Assembly (NCBI GenBank): GCA_958298945.1
Contig: OY282610.1
Coordinates: 38,137,667 to 38,201,666 of the forward strand
Source of the DNA: Atherix ibis
Taxonomy: Eukaryota; Arthropoda; Insecta; Diptera; Athericidae
Length of the DNA: 64,000 nucleotides
Reading direction: 5' to 3'
The notes beneath the pieces were generated by a model. The model did no database searches, had not been told where the DNA came from, and was given only the letters and a program-made list of their open reading frames with translations. A program made the translations under genes and the position numbers. Positions 12,251-25,330 of this stretch are shown one piece after another (positions within the stretch are counted from its first letter, which is position 1; the number at the start of each line of letters is the position of its first letter).

Positions 12251-13644
12251 AAAAATAAATTTTTTTATTCGTATAAATATTATATAAAAGTAATTTTTTA
12301 TATTTCTGCAAAAGAATTTTTGTGGTAAATTTATATTTTCCTATTTTTATAAGAAAAATGTCAAAGTTCAATATTAATAATAATAAGTCCAATAATTAAC
12401 TTTATCTTATTTGAAAAGATGAAACCATGAATTTTATAATAAAGTAATATAATCTTTTATACTCGTATATATATTATACATCCACATATAAATGACACTA
12501 CATCTTAATATTAATATGAATACTTACAAGGAAAAAATGATCATGATTCCTGAAAATATAAAAAAGAAAATTTTTATCAATTATTCGAATTTAAAATTAA
12601 TGAAATGCAAAATTTCTGGAATTATTTTAGACTTTCTGAAGAAAATTCCAAAACTCTTTTTCAAATATAATTATGCTTAGTTATGAAAAGGTATTTTTTT
12701 CTTAAGCAAATTGTTGAGGTTCTTTTATATAAAAATTATCTAAAACCAACAAAAATATTAACAATTAATTAACGTAAAATGGAGAATTTTAAACAAATTT
12801 CAAATAAAATATATTCCAATTTTGGAAAGTGTTTTAAAAGTTTGGATAGAAAAATATAAAAGTCAAACTGAAATTAGTAAAAATACTTTTCTTTTATAGT
12901 AAGAATCCGGAATTCGTCAACGTTTAAGTCAAAAGCCTTCTTAATATTAAAAATGCAATTAATTTTGTTTTCGTTTTTGATTTTAGCTAAAATAAATCGT
13001 ATATGCTATTTGGGGTAATATTTCCCCAAGAAATATTTTACAAATTGTCCAAAGTAATTTAGAAAAATTGCTAAGAATCTCTTCTTCTTTTAGGAAGAAT
13101 TTTTCTTACGTTTCTACCTTAAAAATATCACATTTCCCTAGAAATTATATAGTATTTTTTAATCTTATAAATATTTCGAATTTTATCAATCTATTATTAA
13201 AAAATATATTAACTTATTAACTAGGGTTATAGATAAAATTATATATATTTTATTGAAAATAAAAGATGAAAGGATCTATTAATAAAGAGAATTTTCTGAG
13301 TAAAAAAATACTTTTCTTTTATGGTAAAATTTATTATCAAAATTTGTGGTTAAACTTATTAAACATTCTATATTAATTTTTTATAAATATTTTTACAAAG
13401 GTTCTATGAAAAATTGTTATAAATTTTTAATTATTTTTTATATATGATAATAATCAAAGAGTAAAAGAGTAAAATGGGATAAAAAATTTTGGGAAATTTT
13501 CTTTCTCAAAAATGACTGTGCGAAAATATTTAAAGTTCAGACCAGTCGTATTATCAGATTACAATTTTAATTTTTAAAATTAGACTAAAAAAAGGATACT
13601 TTCTTTCATCTATTATTTAATATAGAAATTATGCCTTTTAAACC
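12251..13644. other. AT-rich unique DNA
   Basis: Between the satellite and the jockey-like relic I see only AT-rich sequence. A 62-codon open frame at 12492-12680 is Lys/Ile/Asn-rich, as expected by chance at this composition. Confidence 0.5.
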
Positions 13645-13820
13645 AAACAACTCTCGATATTTGCTGGCGTTCCGCAAGGTAGTATACTCGAACCCATCCT
13701 TTAAAACATGCTTTTGAAATTTTGCAAAGCCAAATACAAATCCTATAGAACTACAATATTTTATCAACTGGAGTATAAAAGTGAACGAACGCTTTATAAA
13801 TGTTAAAAAGGACTTTGTCT
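13645..13820 (+). pseudogene. Jockey-type reverse transcriptase fragment
   Basis: Plus-strand codons from about 13648 read QLSIFAGVPQGSILEPIL and then a stop where the family normally has Tyr, followed by Asn-Met. This matches the AGVPQGSVLGPxLYN motif of jockey/CR1-type non-LTR reverse transcriptases, with Gly to Glu and Tyr to stop changes. From 13751 the same strand reads LQYFINWSIKVNERFINVKK, matching the WxxKWKIKVNExKT region downstream of the catalytic box. Only about 33 codons separate the two motifs, far fewer than the roughly 100 usual, and no YxDD box lies between, so an internal deletion removed the catalytic centre. Nothing recognisable remains on either side. The clade call rests on motif wording. 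Confidence 0.7.
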
Positions 13821-14640
13821 GATTCGTTAATTTTTAAAAAATATGCTTTCAATTAAAAAATGATTTTAAAAATTTCACAAAAGAAAAAATTACCTTTTCC
13901 ATAATTCTAAAATGCAACAAAAATTTGTTATTAAAATATTTTCAGTATAACAAAAACAATCGATTATTTTTATTTGTTTTTAATCAAACATTAGCAAATC
14001 AAAAAAAATAAGAAAAAATTAACTTAAATTGTTCTCATTAAAAAAAAAAATGCTTTGTTTTAGAGCGTGTTTTTTTAAGATGCAATTAAAAACTGAACAA
14101 ACTTTCGGTTAATATCTTTCAAATTAAATATGATTGATTATTTTTTGAAAATTTTTATTTTTTAAATAAAAATTGCATGAATATTTTGTTTTTTTCAATA
14201 ATCTTGTCTAGAAAATATGAAAACTTCAAATTTATTTTATTGTATAAATAACACACACACCCCCCCCCCCCCCTCCCTTATCCAAAACATAAACTGTTGT
14301 TGATACACTTTTTCATGGGAGTGATAGAAAAAATTTGGGAGTAGTCGAAGAATTAGTAGTAAAAGAAGAAGAAGAAAAAAGCATTTCTCATTAAATTGGA
14401 TTATATTTTTAATTTTTCTTTCTTTCGGGAAAGGTGGAGAGAAGAACTTGGTAAATTTTCTTTTCTATAATACAAGAAATAAGAAGCTTTTAAATAAATT
14501 TCAACTTGAAACGATTTTTTCTTCGCTCTTTTCAATTAAAACTCTTGTAAAAAAAAAACAACTTCTCTTTGCTATATTTTTACTTAACTAATTATACCTT
14601 AAGCCAAAAAATAAATAAAATATAATTTATTAAGAATTAA
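13821..14640. other. AT-rich DNA with an (AC)n-C14 tract
   Basis: No gene seen. It contains a short GAA-repeat near 14364-14380 and the AC/C tract listed separately. Confidence 0.5.
14250..14276. repeat. AC dinucleotide and poly-C tract
   Basis: A short ACACACAC run passes directly into 14 C residues and a CTCCC tail. It is the most GC-rich homopolymer in a strongly AT-rich neighbourhood and would be prone to slippage. Confidence 0.9.
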
Positions 14641-15310
14641 AGAAAGCAATACGGTGATGGATGCGAGAGGAAGGGTAGATGGCGCAAAGTGAACAGAAAA
14701 AAAGGATATATACGATTAGAAAAATTCTTTGGGAAAGTTGTAGAAAAGTTGGAGCAATAAATAACGTAGCCATACTTATAACATGGCGAGGACTGCCAAA
14801 AACATTCATTTAGCATTCATATACGTGTGGATATACTCGTATTCACACAATCACATACAAAAGCATTGTACAAAACCAAAACCGAAGACTAATAAAAATG
14901 GAATATTTCTCAGATTATTATTTATTTATTTATTTTATATGTATGCACAAGTACAAATGTACTTTTACTAAAAGAAAATTTACTGGTACGCAGGAAGAAT
15001 CACAAAATTTCGAAGGATGGGAATGAATAAGTTTTAGAATCATAGATTCATGATTTAATCGATACTTGCCTATTTTTGGTGTGTATTTCATTTACTTACG
15101 TATATTAGTTTGTATACGAACACATATAAAATCGCTATATGGTAATTAAGCATATACGAGTGCGCTATATTATCATGGGAAATAGAAAACGATTCTACTA
15201 GCTGTGGTAATTATGTTGAATTTGTTGGATACGACGACTAATGAACACGAAATCCTTGATCCTTTTTAAAACAATTACGCGCTTCTGTCATTCAGTTGTC
15301 CTGATACGAT
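14641..15310. other. GC-balanced unique island
   Basis: Base composition becomes more balanced and the A/T runs shorten. The island holds one TACTCGTA word at 14834. A 62-codon frame at 14783-14971 has no family resemblance I recognise. It could be conserved non-coding DNA, but nothing in the sequence proves a function. Confidence 0.35.
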
Positions 15311-16960
15311 TATCGAAATGTTTTTCGCCTTGTAAATGTCACCATTTTAGCTTTGAATCGTATTTTATATAATATAAATTATAAAAAATTTTTTACCGCA
15401 GGATTTTTTTTTGTCCTTCATTTTTTTTTGTTTTTTTTTTATTGTTTTTTTTTTTTAAATAATAATTATTTCTAGTGTACATTTTTTTTTTTTGCTATCC
15501 AATAATTAGGAAATTTTTGTTATTATAAAAAAAATTATTGATTGAATTTATAAAAATTATCGGAAACGACATTCTTAATGAAAATGTCAAAATGATATAA
15601 AAAGAATGAATTGATTTCGTGCTAATTAGTAAAAATTGGTATACATTTTCTTTTCTATATTATAGTGGAATAAATATTTTTTTAATGACTGCTTTAATTA
15701 TATTTTAATAATTTTCAACAATAAAAAAATAAACTCAAAGATTTTCAATTACAAAAATTAATTCTTTTTCAGGGACTTTTTTTTGTTGTTGTATAGAACG
15801 TTAGGTTATCATATAATTTTTACCTGTCTTTAAATTTGGAAGTATTTTTTGAATTATTTGGAAATTTTTAGAATGCCCTAAAGTATTTGTTATTAAAAAA
15901 GTTTATGTTACTAAAAACTATTGTACATAAATAAATTGGTAGAAAATGTTAGGCAAATTTTCTGTGAAAAAATGTAGTGCTTAAAAAGCAAAACGAATAA
16001 AACAAAATCAATTTTGTATCTGAAATAATTTTGTATTATTTTATGGGCAAATTTAACTTATGTGAATATTAATAGGTACATTTTTATAAAATAAAAACAT
16101 TTAACTGAAATTCTACAGGGGTTTTTTTTTTTTTGTTCAATTATGAAATTATTATTTTATTAATCTTTGCAATATTTAAGGATATTTTTTTTAAATTATG
16201 GAATTTTAAAATGGTTATAATATTTGGGTAAATATTAATATTTTGTTATTATTTTATTTTATAAAATTATTATTAAATTATTCCCATTGAGAAAAAAAGG
16301 ATATTTTATAAAATAATTTCATAAGATCAACCTTTTTATAAGCGATTATGAAAACTTTCTTTCATTCACTCACCCAAATAATTATATGTAGTTTTTGTAA
16401 AGTTTTCCATTTTAATACATAATAATATAATACATATATGTTACCATATAGAAAAGTTTAATATCTGTACACACTCATAAGTGATAGCAACAATATCTTC
16501 AACAAGAACAATCAAAGTTTTTCTGAAGAGCACGAATATAGCAAGTACAGAAAAAAGCCAGAAAATATTTAAGAGAACATAGAAGGGGGAGGGGGGGAGG
16601 TAGCTGTTGTTGTGGTAAAAATCGAAAAAAAAATTATTTTATTCAATATATCATAGTTATGAAACTATCTAATAAGAAAAAAAATTCCAATCCATAGTGG
16701 TAATGTGAGGCAATCAATGGAACACTTAAGAGGACACTAACTAAAAGTTTAGATCAGAACTTACACGAACGTGTTCTTCATGTACTTGTATGGTGATATT
16801 ATGGAAGTGCGGGAAAATTTATAGGCACGTGTTAATACATAAAACGAACTTATCCAAAACGGAAGAAAATGAAAAGAAGGACCAAAAATTGTAACATAAA
16901 TTTGACAAGAGAATATGTAAGAAATTCAGAAAATCGAATTGACGAACGAGCAGGCATTAA
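15311..16960. other. AT-rich DNA with long T runs and one G-tract
   Basis: No gene seen. Long poly-T runs occur at 15405-15490. A purine tract with G5-A-G7-A-GG at 16585-16600 stands out against the background. Confidence 0.5.
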
Positions 16961-17700
16961 ATCAGTGTGGGTCAGAAATGATTGTTGATAATAAAAAAAA
17001 AAATACCCAAAAAAAATAACCGCAAGAAAAATGCACGCATAAAAAAATTAGTCCAAAAAAGTAGCAAAAAAAAAAAAAAAGGACAGCATCCATAGTGTAG
17101 TAGGATAAATTGTACACAATTCAGATTTCGAAGATACACGCACAGAATGCCCACAAGCGTCTGTCTCTCAACAGGAATATTTTCATCTGACACGTCCTTG
17201 TTCAGTGACGTGTTTAGGGAATTGCCCAGAATGTGATATGGGATTTCAAAACCAGAACACACGAATTCCAGCAATTGTATCACTTTTACTTACACTTTTT
17301 ATCCAGCACCATCCTAGCCGGCACTCATACTCTACACCTGTTCCTATTATGGCTTATCGTTATCCTGCAAAGCCTGCTTATCTATAAATTGTTCATGAAA
17401 GAAACATATGTATTGTGTTATTAGCTGAACTGACAGTTGTACTCTGCTATCCAATATAGAAAATATATTCGGAGAAGAAAAGAAGCTTTTTAAGATATTA
17501 GATAGAAATATCTTAGGAAATCAGATATACCACTTACCACCCCAACTCCCTACCCCTGCCTCCATCCATCATACTCAACCTTAAACTAGCTCTCCTAAAT
17601 GACTATGTTCGTATGCCAAAATGTATATTCACCTATCGAAGATAGTATGCATCCGAGTGTATACTACTCGTAATATACACACATTTGAATGTATTCTCCT
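16961..17700. other. GC-balanced unique island
   Basis: Mixed-composition unique DNA with overlapping short open frames on both strands (103 codons minus, 60 and 63 codons plus). The minus-strand frame is Phe/Leu-rich at its C-terminal end only because it reads the A-runs at 16990-17080 in antisense. No frame resembles a known family. One TACTCGTA word occurs at 17665. Confidence 0.35.
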
Positions 17701-17984
17701 TTATGTATTGGTAATTTTATACAAAAGAATTTTTTTTGTGTTGATTTTTCCAATGAGTACAAATATTTTTTGATAAAAATACTAGTAGTTTGAGCTCTAC
17801 ACGAATTGGATTAGTAAGAACATAGTATGTTTTCGTTGACTCTTAAAAGAACTTTCCAAACGAGAATGCTTTTTTCTTAAAGTACCATTTTATATTTAAA
17901 ATTTCAAATTTCTTTAATTAGAGTTATGTGAAATTCTCTTAGAAAGTGCCGCTTTAAAAAAAAAATTTGGAGGAATTTATCAGT

Positions 17985-19195
17985 GAGTAGATTAAAATTT
18001 AAATTAGTGTTGCCAGTACGAAGAGATTTCCATCGCAATAATTAAAGCAAACTATTTTTCTGTAACATTAAGTATTGTTACTGCAAAATGTTCTTCTACC
18101 AAAATTTTGTTTTTAAAAGTGCCACTATGAAAAGGTCATTTTTTAAAAATTACGTGTTTCCAGTGGCAAATTTTGTCGTTACAAAATTTATATGAAAAAC
18201 TTCATCAGTAACGAGATAATTTTATGGAAAGTAAGTATTACCAGTACGTATAAATTCAACGGATAAAATATTAAAAGTAAGAATCTAATATGTGACGAAA
18301 TAATTTGACGACAAATAGTGTTGATAGTATAAAAAAATTCGCCGGATAAAAATATCGAAGGTAGAATCCTCATCAGTGACCACATAAATTTTACCGAAAG
18401 TTAGTGTTGCCATTGCAAAAAATTCAACGGATATAAATATTGATGTTAAAAATTTAATCAGTGACCATATAAATTTTACAGAAAGTTAGTGTTGCCACTG
18501 CAAAAAATTCAACGGATAAAAATATTGAACGTAAAAATCTCATTAGTAACGGGATAATTGAACAACAAATGGTGTTGCCAGTACAAAAATGTTCACCGGA
18601 TAAAAATATTTTATTTAAAAATTTCATCAGTGACCATATAAATTTTACAGAAAGTTAGTGTTGCCAGTGTTAAAAAATTTAACGGATAAAATTAGTGAAG
18701 GTAAAAATCTAATCAGTGACGAGATAATTTTACCGAAAGTTAGTGTTGCCACTGCAAAAAATTCAACGGATAAAATATTGCAACTAAATATCTCATCAAT
18801 GATGAGATAATTTAACAACAAATGGTGATGCCAATACAAAAATATTCACCGGATAAAAATATTTTATTTAAAAATCTCATTAGTAACGAGATAATTTTAC
18901 GGAAAGTTAGTATTTCCAGTGTTAACAAACTCAACGGATAAAAATATTTAAGCTAAAAATCTCATTATTGCCGAGATAATTTGACGATAAATAGTGTTGC
19001 CAGTATAAAAAAATTCATCGGCTATAAATATTGAAGGTAAAACCCTCATCAGTGACCATATAAATTTTATCGATAGTTAGTGTTATTATTGGAAAAAATA
19101 TCAATGGATAAATATATTGAAGGTTAAAACCTCATCAGTGGCCAGATATATTTTACGGAAAGTTAGTATTGCCAGGAAAGTTAGTAAATATTCAC
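17985..19195. repeat. ~85-bp tandem array, locus 1
   Basis: About 14 degenerate copies of an ~85-bp unit. The landmark TTAGTGTTGCC or its variant starts at 18005, 18232, 18315, 18401, 18486, 18570, 18656, 18740, 18822, 18907, 18991, 19077 and 19163, so most steps are 83-86 bp. Each unit also carries a CTCATCAGTGAC block, an AGATAAATTTTAC block, and GATAAAAATATTGAA after an ATTCAACG or ATTCACCG block. The unit length is not a multiple of 3 and stops occur throughout. The short minus-strand frames over it are not genes. The same family recurs at 27.7-28.75 kb. Confidence 0.92.
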
Positions 19196-21089
19196 CGTAT
19201 ATAATATTGTTCTTAAAATCATATTAAACAAAATTAGTATCATCAGAGTGCATGTGCTTAAGTTAAAATTAGTGTTCTTTATTATAAAATTCCACAAATA
19301 TTTCGATATTTTTTCAAGTTTTCCTAAATGTATTTTTATTGATAGTTTATGAAATATTTCAAATTAAGAATACATTTGAGAAAGTTTAAATAAAAAATTT
19401 TTTATAGAATATCCAATAATATTGCAGGAGAACAATTTAAATGCAAAAAATCGAAAATACCAAAATGTTCACCATTTGAAATTAGGACAAACCAAAAATC
19501 CTAACCGGAAGAAAAAAATGAATGGGGAACAATAAACAATGAGAAAGTGGATCGAAGTGGAATATTTCCAAAGGTGGTTCGAAATATTCATAATAATTGC
19601 ACATTTTGTTTAGTGACACTATTATGGCATGCAAATGAAAACATAAAATAATGAAACGGACGCAAAAATGTACAAATACAAAGCATGAAGTTGTTCTGTA
19701 TATGGTCGAAATTGTACCAAACAAATTCAAATTAAATCGAATCGACTGGAAACACCAAAAAAAAGAGAAGAAACCCCTGCCTGGATTCGAAAATTCAAAG
19801 GATCCAAATCCGGTTAGAGGATATAACACAGTAGGTGGTTAGGTTATTTAAGTAAGGTACAAAAATTATTCAATGAGTACAGCGAGAACAGAATCCACCT
19901 AAAAGCTTAACAATGTTCTGAAAAAATTCTCCCCTAAATTAAGGTAATAGAAATGAGAAGCAAGAAGGAAACCCCAAAAAAAAAAAAATTCAAGTGAAAA
20001 ATGCGGCAAACCAATGTAATGGCAGCACTTCAAATAGTCGAGAAATAAAAACAAAAGGTTTTGATAAAAATATATAAAAAAAAAATCGAAGGGATTGAAG
20101 TATACAAACGTAAAGTGAAAGTGTACGAGGAGTCGATGATAAAAGCGATGTCGACCGGGTTTACAATGGTATATTCACCCGGAACGATATCGACCCACCG
20201 ATCCAAAACAGGATATTGGGGTGTAAGACAATTGGAATGGATGACTGATGGTTGGTTTCATTGTTGGGCGTCTGTTAAAATTCCGGCTTCATTTTCAGTT
20301 CAGTATAGTTTAATTTTGTTGGGTTCACTTTATTTCAGTTTTCCTTTAACATAGTTTGGCCTTAGTTCGATTTCATTTTATTTCATTCATTCTCGTTTAG
20401 TGAATTCGTATAATTTGCACAGATTCAAATTTACTATATAACCAAAATAAAAACAATTTGGACAATAACAAAAAGAAAATTATTATTAAAATTAAATATT
20501 CAGAAAATATTCCATTTAAATTATGTTAAAATATACGATCATTTAAAGTAATTGTTTATGGTTAGTTAATATGATTCTTATTGTAAAAGCTATTGTATTT
20601 AATTAAATGGGATATTTTCCAAAGAAAACTTCTACACCAATAGTCAAATGGTAAAAAACAAAACATCACTTTTATATTTTCTGAACCAATATGGACTTAC
20701 AAAAAAAACTATTTTCCCCTTTTTATACAAATATCTCATTATATCTTTATAATTATTTTTTTTCTTTAATATAATTTTCGGTAATTCTTTTATATTCTTT
20801 AACTTTTGCTAAAAATATTCATCGGTAACTTTTAGATTTTTAACAATTTTGTATATAAAAAGTGAGGTAAAAAAAAAACCTATCCAAGAGGAGGTTAAAA
20901 AATTTATACCAATTACTTTACTTTGAAATTTTCTCTATTAATACTATAGAAATATATAAACGTATTCTAAGTAAAAGTACAATGCATGTACTCGAAAGGG
21001 ATTATATAATAATTATGAAAAGCTTGGCAATTTCAAATAGGATGCACCCTAAAAACTTCAAATGATTTTATACAGAACTTGTGAAGAGA
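19196..21089. other. Unique DNA between arrays
   Basis: AT-rich, with somewhat more balanced composition at 19480-19850 and 20060-20360. Open frames of 115 (minus, 19482-19829) and 97 codons (plus, 20061-20354) are present, but neither shows a domain, signal or family pattern I recognise. Confidence 0.4.
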
Positions 21090-22130
21090 ACGAACAATGT
21101 TACCTACCGATTAGTATGATACATCGTTAAATCTCTATCGTACATACGAGTATAGTCATAATCATCCCCTTGTAATAATGGTTAAATATTTCTGAATCGA
21201 AAGTAGCCAACAATACAATGGGCAGATATTATTTGTTGTCATTTGGTTATCAGTGGCTAATATCCAATGATCCGTCGGCTAGTAGATGGCATTCGGGATC
21301 CTGTGCTAAACGCGTCTGGCGCCAATTCCAGCACCTATATTCATAGACATGGTGCCATTGGCGACATTATTATTACACCCTCTAAATACTTGAACTTGAT
21401 GCGCCATCTAACGTTCGTAGTGATAGTTAATGCTGTTATGCTGATGCATTTGCTGTTGATTAATAGCTTATATGCGTTTGCATGTAGAAAAGTAGTCCTC
21501 AACGATTGTTGTCGACATAATCACTACCAGCTATGGTATTGTATATTATAGGCGTTATTATCATTACCATCACCATTCACCATCATAGTCATCATCGTTA
21601 TCATCGAAAAATATTACCATAACCATTGTTACTACGAATAATTTCTATAATGTACACTCCATCCTAGAAAACCCAAATACTATCAGAGTTAATAATACTA
21701 GCCAGAACGTTTACATGCACACATATAATATTTGAGCGTAGATTCAAAATGACAGGATTCGTTATAGTGTATAGTATGAGTTCACTGGTTGCCGTCATTG
21801 TTGGACATTGACTTCACCGTCTATAGAATCGTTGTGGATCCCTTTTGTCCCTTAGCCAACCACTCAACCAGTATTAGAAAAAATTTTCACCCATTTACCA
21901 TTTAAACTCTTCCTCTGCAACTATAGTAATTATATTTTTCGTCGTCTGTCGATGAATCAACGCAACTAGCCAATGATGGAAAATCATGCGAATATGTGCA
22001 TAGCCCCAAGTAGGATTCTACCAGACATGCATAAACTACTATTATGAAATAACCCAACCATCAAATTGGACATATGCAAACATCAAGTAAGCATATACAA
22101 ATAGATTTAATACTAAATTACCACAAATTA
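21090..22130. other. GC-balanced unique island with ATC-triplet stretch
   Basis: One of the more balanced blocks in the window. A 94-codon plus frame at 21267-21551 has no recognisable domain. It runs into a CAT/ATC triplet-rich stretch at about 21550-21610 that looks like a decayed microsatellite. A TACGAGTA word is at 21145. It may be regulatory or conserved non-coding DNA; there is no direct proof. Confidence 0.35.
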
Positions 22131-23095
22131 GTATTTCCGTATTCACAGAGAGTGTATCTTTTATGAAACGAAAAAACAACATATTTTTTTCATAATTTTT
22201 TTCTTTTCGTTTAATTTCCGTCTTTTATGAAATTTTTTCTCTCCCGTTGCGGTCTGCTAAAATTATGCAAACTACATTATTTAACGTGTGTACGTACTCG
22301 TATTCGAAGTTTTAAATGAGGATAATATACATATATGCAGTTCTTATGTAGAATTTTTATTTTTTTGTGGTAGAAAAAATTTCTCTCGTAAAACAGGACT
22401 TTTTCTAGTACTTGATGATTTACTGATTCTTTAATATTTTTTATTTAAAAATCAAAAAAAAAAAAAATGCTTGATGATTTACTGATTTTTTATTATTTAT
22501 TATTACACGGAATAAAAATCCAATGAGTTTTGGTAAATTTTAAAAGCATTTTATTTTATTGATGAAAAAAAATTATAAAACTAATTTGGATAGGCTAGTT
22601 TGATAGTCATCCTCATTGTATTTAAGGATCTTGAAGGAGTTCAATATAAAAAAACATTGCACACACACTTAAATAGGTTAATAGTCTTCGAATTTAAGCT
22701 TTCATAAAGAGAGCTCTAACTTCCGTTTCGGTGAATAAAGTGAAAAGGTAGATTTTGATTAAAATTTTTAAGACTCGATCCTTTTTGGATAATTTTTGCT
22801 AAATTTTTCGCACATTTCAGGCTCTAATTCTACTTGACGGATGTTAGTTTTTTAAATAATATAAAATCTGGGTATTATCTGTTTAAACATGATCTTTTAT
22901 GCATTTACACAGGAAAATACCCAAATGGTGTCAAATCGCACGATGATCTCGGACGTCAATTTACATCACCAAATCTAAATATTGACGCGTCTTTAGAAAT
23001 TTTCGCACAATAAAGTCAAAATTTGTAATTTTTTTTGGCTTAAAAAAATGCATTGTTAAAATTGAATTAGGATCAGAATAGAATCTTTAAGGTCA
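22131..23095. other. AT-rich unique DNA
   Basis: No gene or clear repeat seen before the 96-bp array begins. A near-identical short phrase (TGATGATTTACTGATT) occurs twice, near 22415 and 22474, as a small local duplication. Confidence 0.5.
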
Positions 23096-23099
23096 GATA

Positions 23100-24365
23100 A
23101 AAAAATTATCAAGGTGAAATGGTGGTTCATTTTTCGCTGTTAAAAAAATATCTCAATTGTCACTTGTGGTTTTAAGAGCCTTATGGTGTTACTTGTTGGC
23201 ATATCCACCAAGCGTCAAACAATTACTTTTCGCGGTTAGAAAAGTTTCTCGATTGTCACTTGTGGTTTTGTTTATTGGCGTATCCACCAAGCGTGAAATG
23301 GTGGTTCATTTTTCGCCGTTAAAAAAGTTTCTCGATCGTCACTTGTGGTTTTAAGAGCCTTATGGGTTTACTTGTTGGCGTATCCACCAAGCTTCAAACA
23401 ATTACTTTTCGCTGTTAAAAAAATTTCTCGATTACCACTTGTGGTTTTATGAGCCTTGTGGTTTTGCTTGTTGGCGTATCCACCAAGAGTCAAATAAGCA
23501 TTTTTCGCTGTTATAAAAATGCCTCCATTGTCATTTGTGGCTTAAAGAGCCTTATGGTTTTGCTTGTTGGCGTATCTACCAAGCGTGAAATGGTGGATCA
23601 CTTTTCGCGCTAAAAAAAGTTTCTCGATCGTCACTTGTGGTTTTAAGAGCCTTATGGTTTTACTTGTTGGCGTATCCACCAAGCGTCAAACAATTACTTT
23701 TCGCTGTTAAAAAAATTTCTCGATTATCACTTGTGGTTTTATGAGCCTTGTGGTTTTGCTTGTTGGCGTATCCATCAAGCGTCAAATAAGCATTTTTCGC
23801 TGTTATAAAAATGCCTCCATTGTCATTTGTGGTTTTAAAAGCCTTATGGTCTTGCTTGTTGGCGTATCTACCAAGCGTGAAATGGTGGATCACTTTTCGC
23901 GCTAAAAAAAGTTTCTCGATCGTCACTTGTGGTTTTAAGAGCCTTATGGTTTTACTTGTTGGTGTATCCATGAAGCCTCAAACAATCACTATTTGCCGTT
24001 AAAAAAGTTTCTCGATCGTCACTTGTGGTTTTAAGAGCCTTATGGTTTTACTTGTTGGCGTATCCACCAAGCGTCAAACAATTATTTTTCGCTGTTAAAA
24101 AAGTTTCTCGATCGTCACTTGTGGTTTTAAGAGCCTTATGGTTTTACTTGTTGGTGTATCCATGAAGCCTCAAACAATCATTATTCGCCGTTAAAAAAGT
24201 TTCTCGATCGTCACTTGTGGTTTTAAGAGCCTTATGGTTTTACTTGTTGGCGTATCCACCAAGCGTCAAACAATTACTTTTCGCTGTTAAAAAAATTTCT
24301 CGATTATCACTTGTGGTTTTATGAGCCTTATGGTTTTGCTTGTTGGCGTATACACTAAGCGTAAA
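23100..24365. repeat. 96-bp tandem array with higher-order units
   Basis: About 13 copies of a 96-bp unit containing CACTTGTGGTTTTAAGAGCC, CTTGTTGGCGTATCCACC and TTTCTCGATCGTCAC. The CTTGTGG landmark starts at 23163, 23259, 23342, 23438, 23534, 23634, 23730, 23826, 23926, 24022, 24118, 24214 and 24310. Three monomer types (steps 96, 96, 100) repeat as a 292-bp trimer at 23342 and 23634. From 23926 a 192-bp dimer pattern takes over, marked by TATCCATGAAGCC near 23965 and 24157. The units are more alike than in the other arrays, which suggests recent expansion. Because 96 is a multiple of 3, a 103-codon minus frame at 23660-23971 survives, but it switches repeat register midway and is not a gene. 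Confidence 0.95.
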
Positions 24366-25330
24366 ATGTACCGCATTGCTGAAAAAAATTTGTGCAAAAC
24401 GTGGCTACGGTAGAATTATCACTTTTATAGAAAGTTTCTATAATTTAGCCATATTATTTGGTAAAAATTGATCCATAATATAAAATGGCAAACTTTTATC
24501 TAAAGAAATCATAATTAAATAATCTATACTCTTAACTGCTATAAAATGACAGGACTGTACTTTTAGAACGATAAATTGGATAATCCTCAATAATAGAAAA
24601 CAATGAAAAAATTTATGTTTGGAAAATTCTTCCTATTAAAATTTTCCATTGAAAGATAAATATTTTCCTTTTAAGAAAAAAGATTTTTTTTTAAATCCCA
24701 CATTAAATTTTAGGGTAAATATTTTATATACAATAAATCATTTTCAATAAACATGAAAAAAAATTCTTTATATTAAATTTATAATACAATAAAACGTTGA
24801 TATTAAATCTTGAAAAAAATTGAATTCATATTAAATCTTGACCAGACAAATTCTGTTTTTTTTTCAAATAAAAGAAGAATTGAAAGATATTGAAATGAAT
24901 TAATACAAAGCATAGTATCCCACGCCAGATATGACTTATCAACTGACTCTTCGCAATTTATAAGACATTTTGCCATATTTTCATAACAAAATTCAAATAA
25001 TTAATTGTAGCTTAGCAATGTGCTTCTTATTAATAATTATATTAACGACTATTGTTTTTTTATTTTTTTTATTATTATTTATTTCATAGAAATAAATCCT
25101 AATTAACTGTAACCGTAAATAAATTAAATCGGGTTGGAAAGAGAGAAAAAAACCCTCGTTGAATCAACGAAATTTATCCTTTTTGAATATTGCTATTGTA
25201 GTAGTTGTACATAAACGTACAAATTAGAATAAGTATTTGTCTTACCAAATAAGACGCATAGTTTGCATTTCTTGTTCATAAATAAATCGATCAGTAAACA
25301 CTTTTAACGTGTTAAGGAGTAAATTAGCTA
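24366..25330. other. AT-rich unique DNA
   Basis: No gene, transposon motif or tandem period was seen. Confidence 0.5.

Noticed and set aside
20061..20354. 97-codon plus-strand frame
   Set aside because: No recognised domain, no splice or promoter context, and Lys-rich by composition at its start; left as unique DNA.
23660..23971. 103-codon minus-strand frame with internal repeats
   Set aside because: Produced by the 96-bp array; the repeat is read in two different registers within the same frame, which a real repeat protein would not do.
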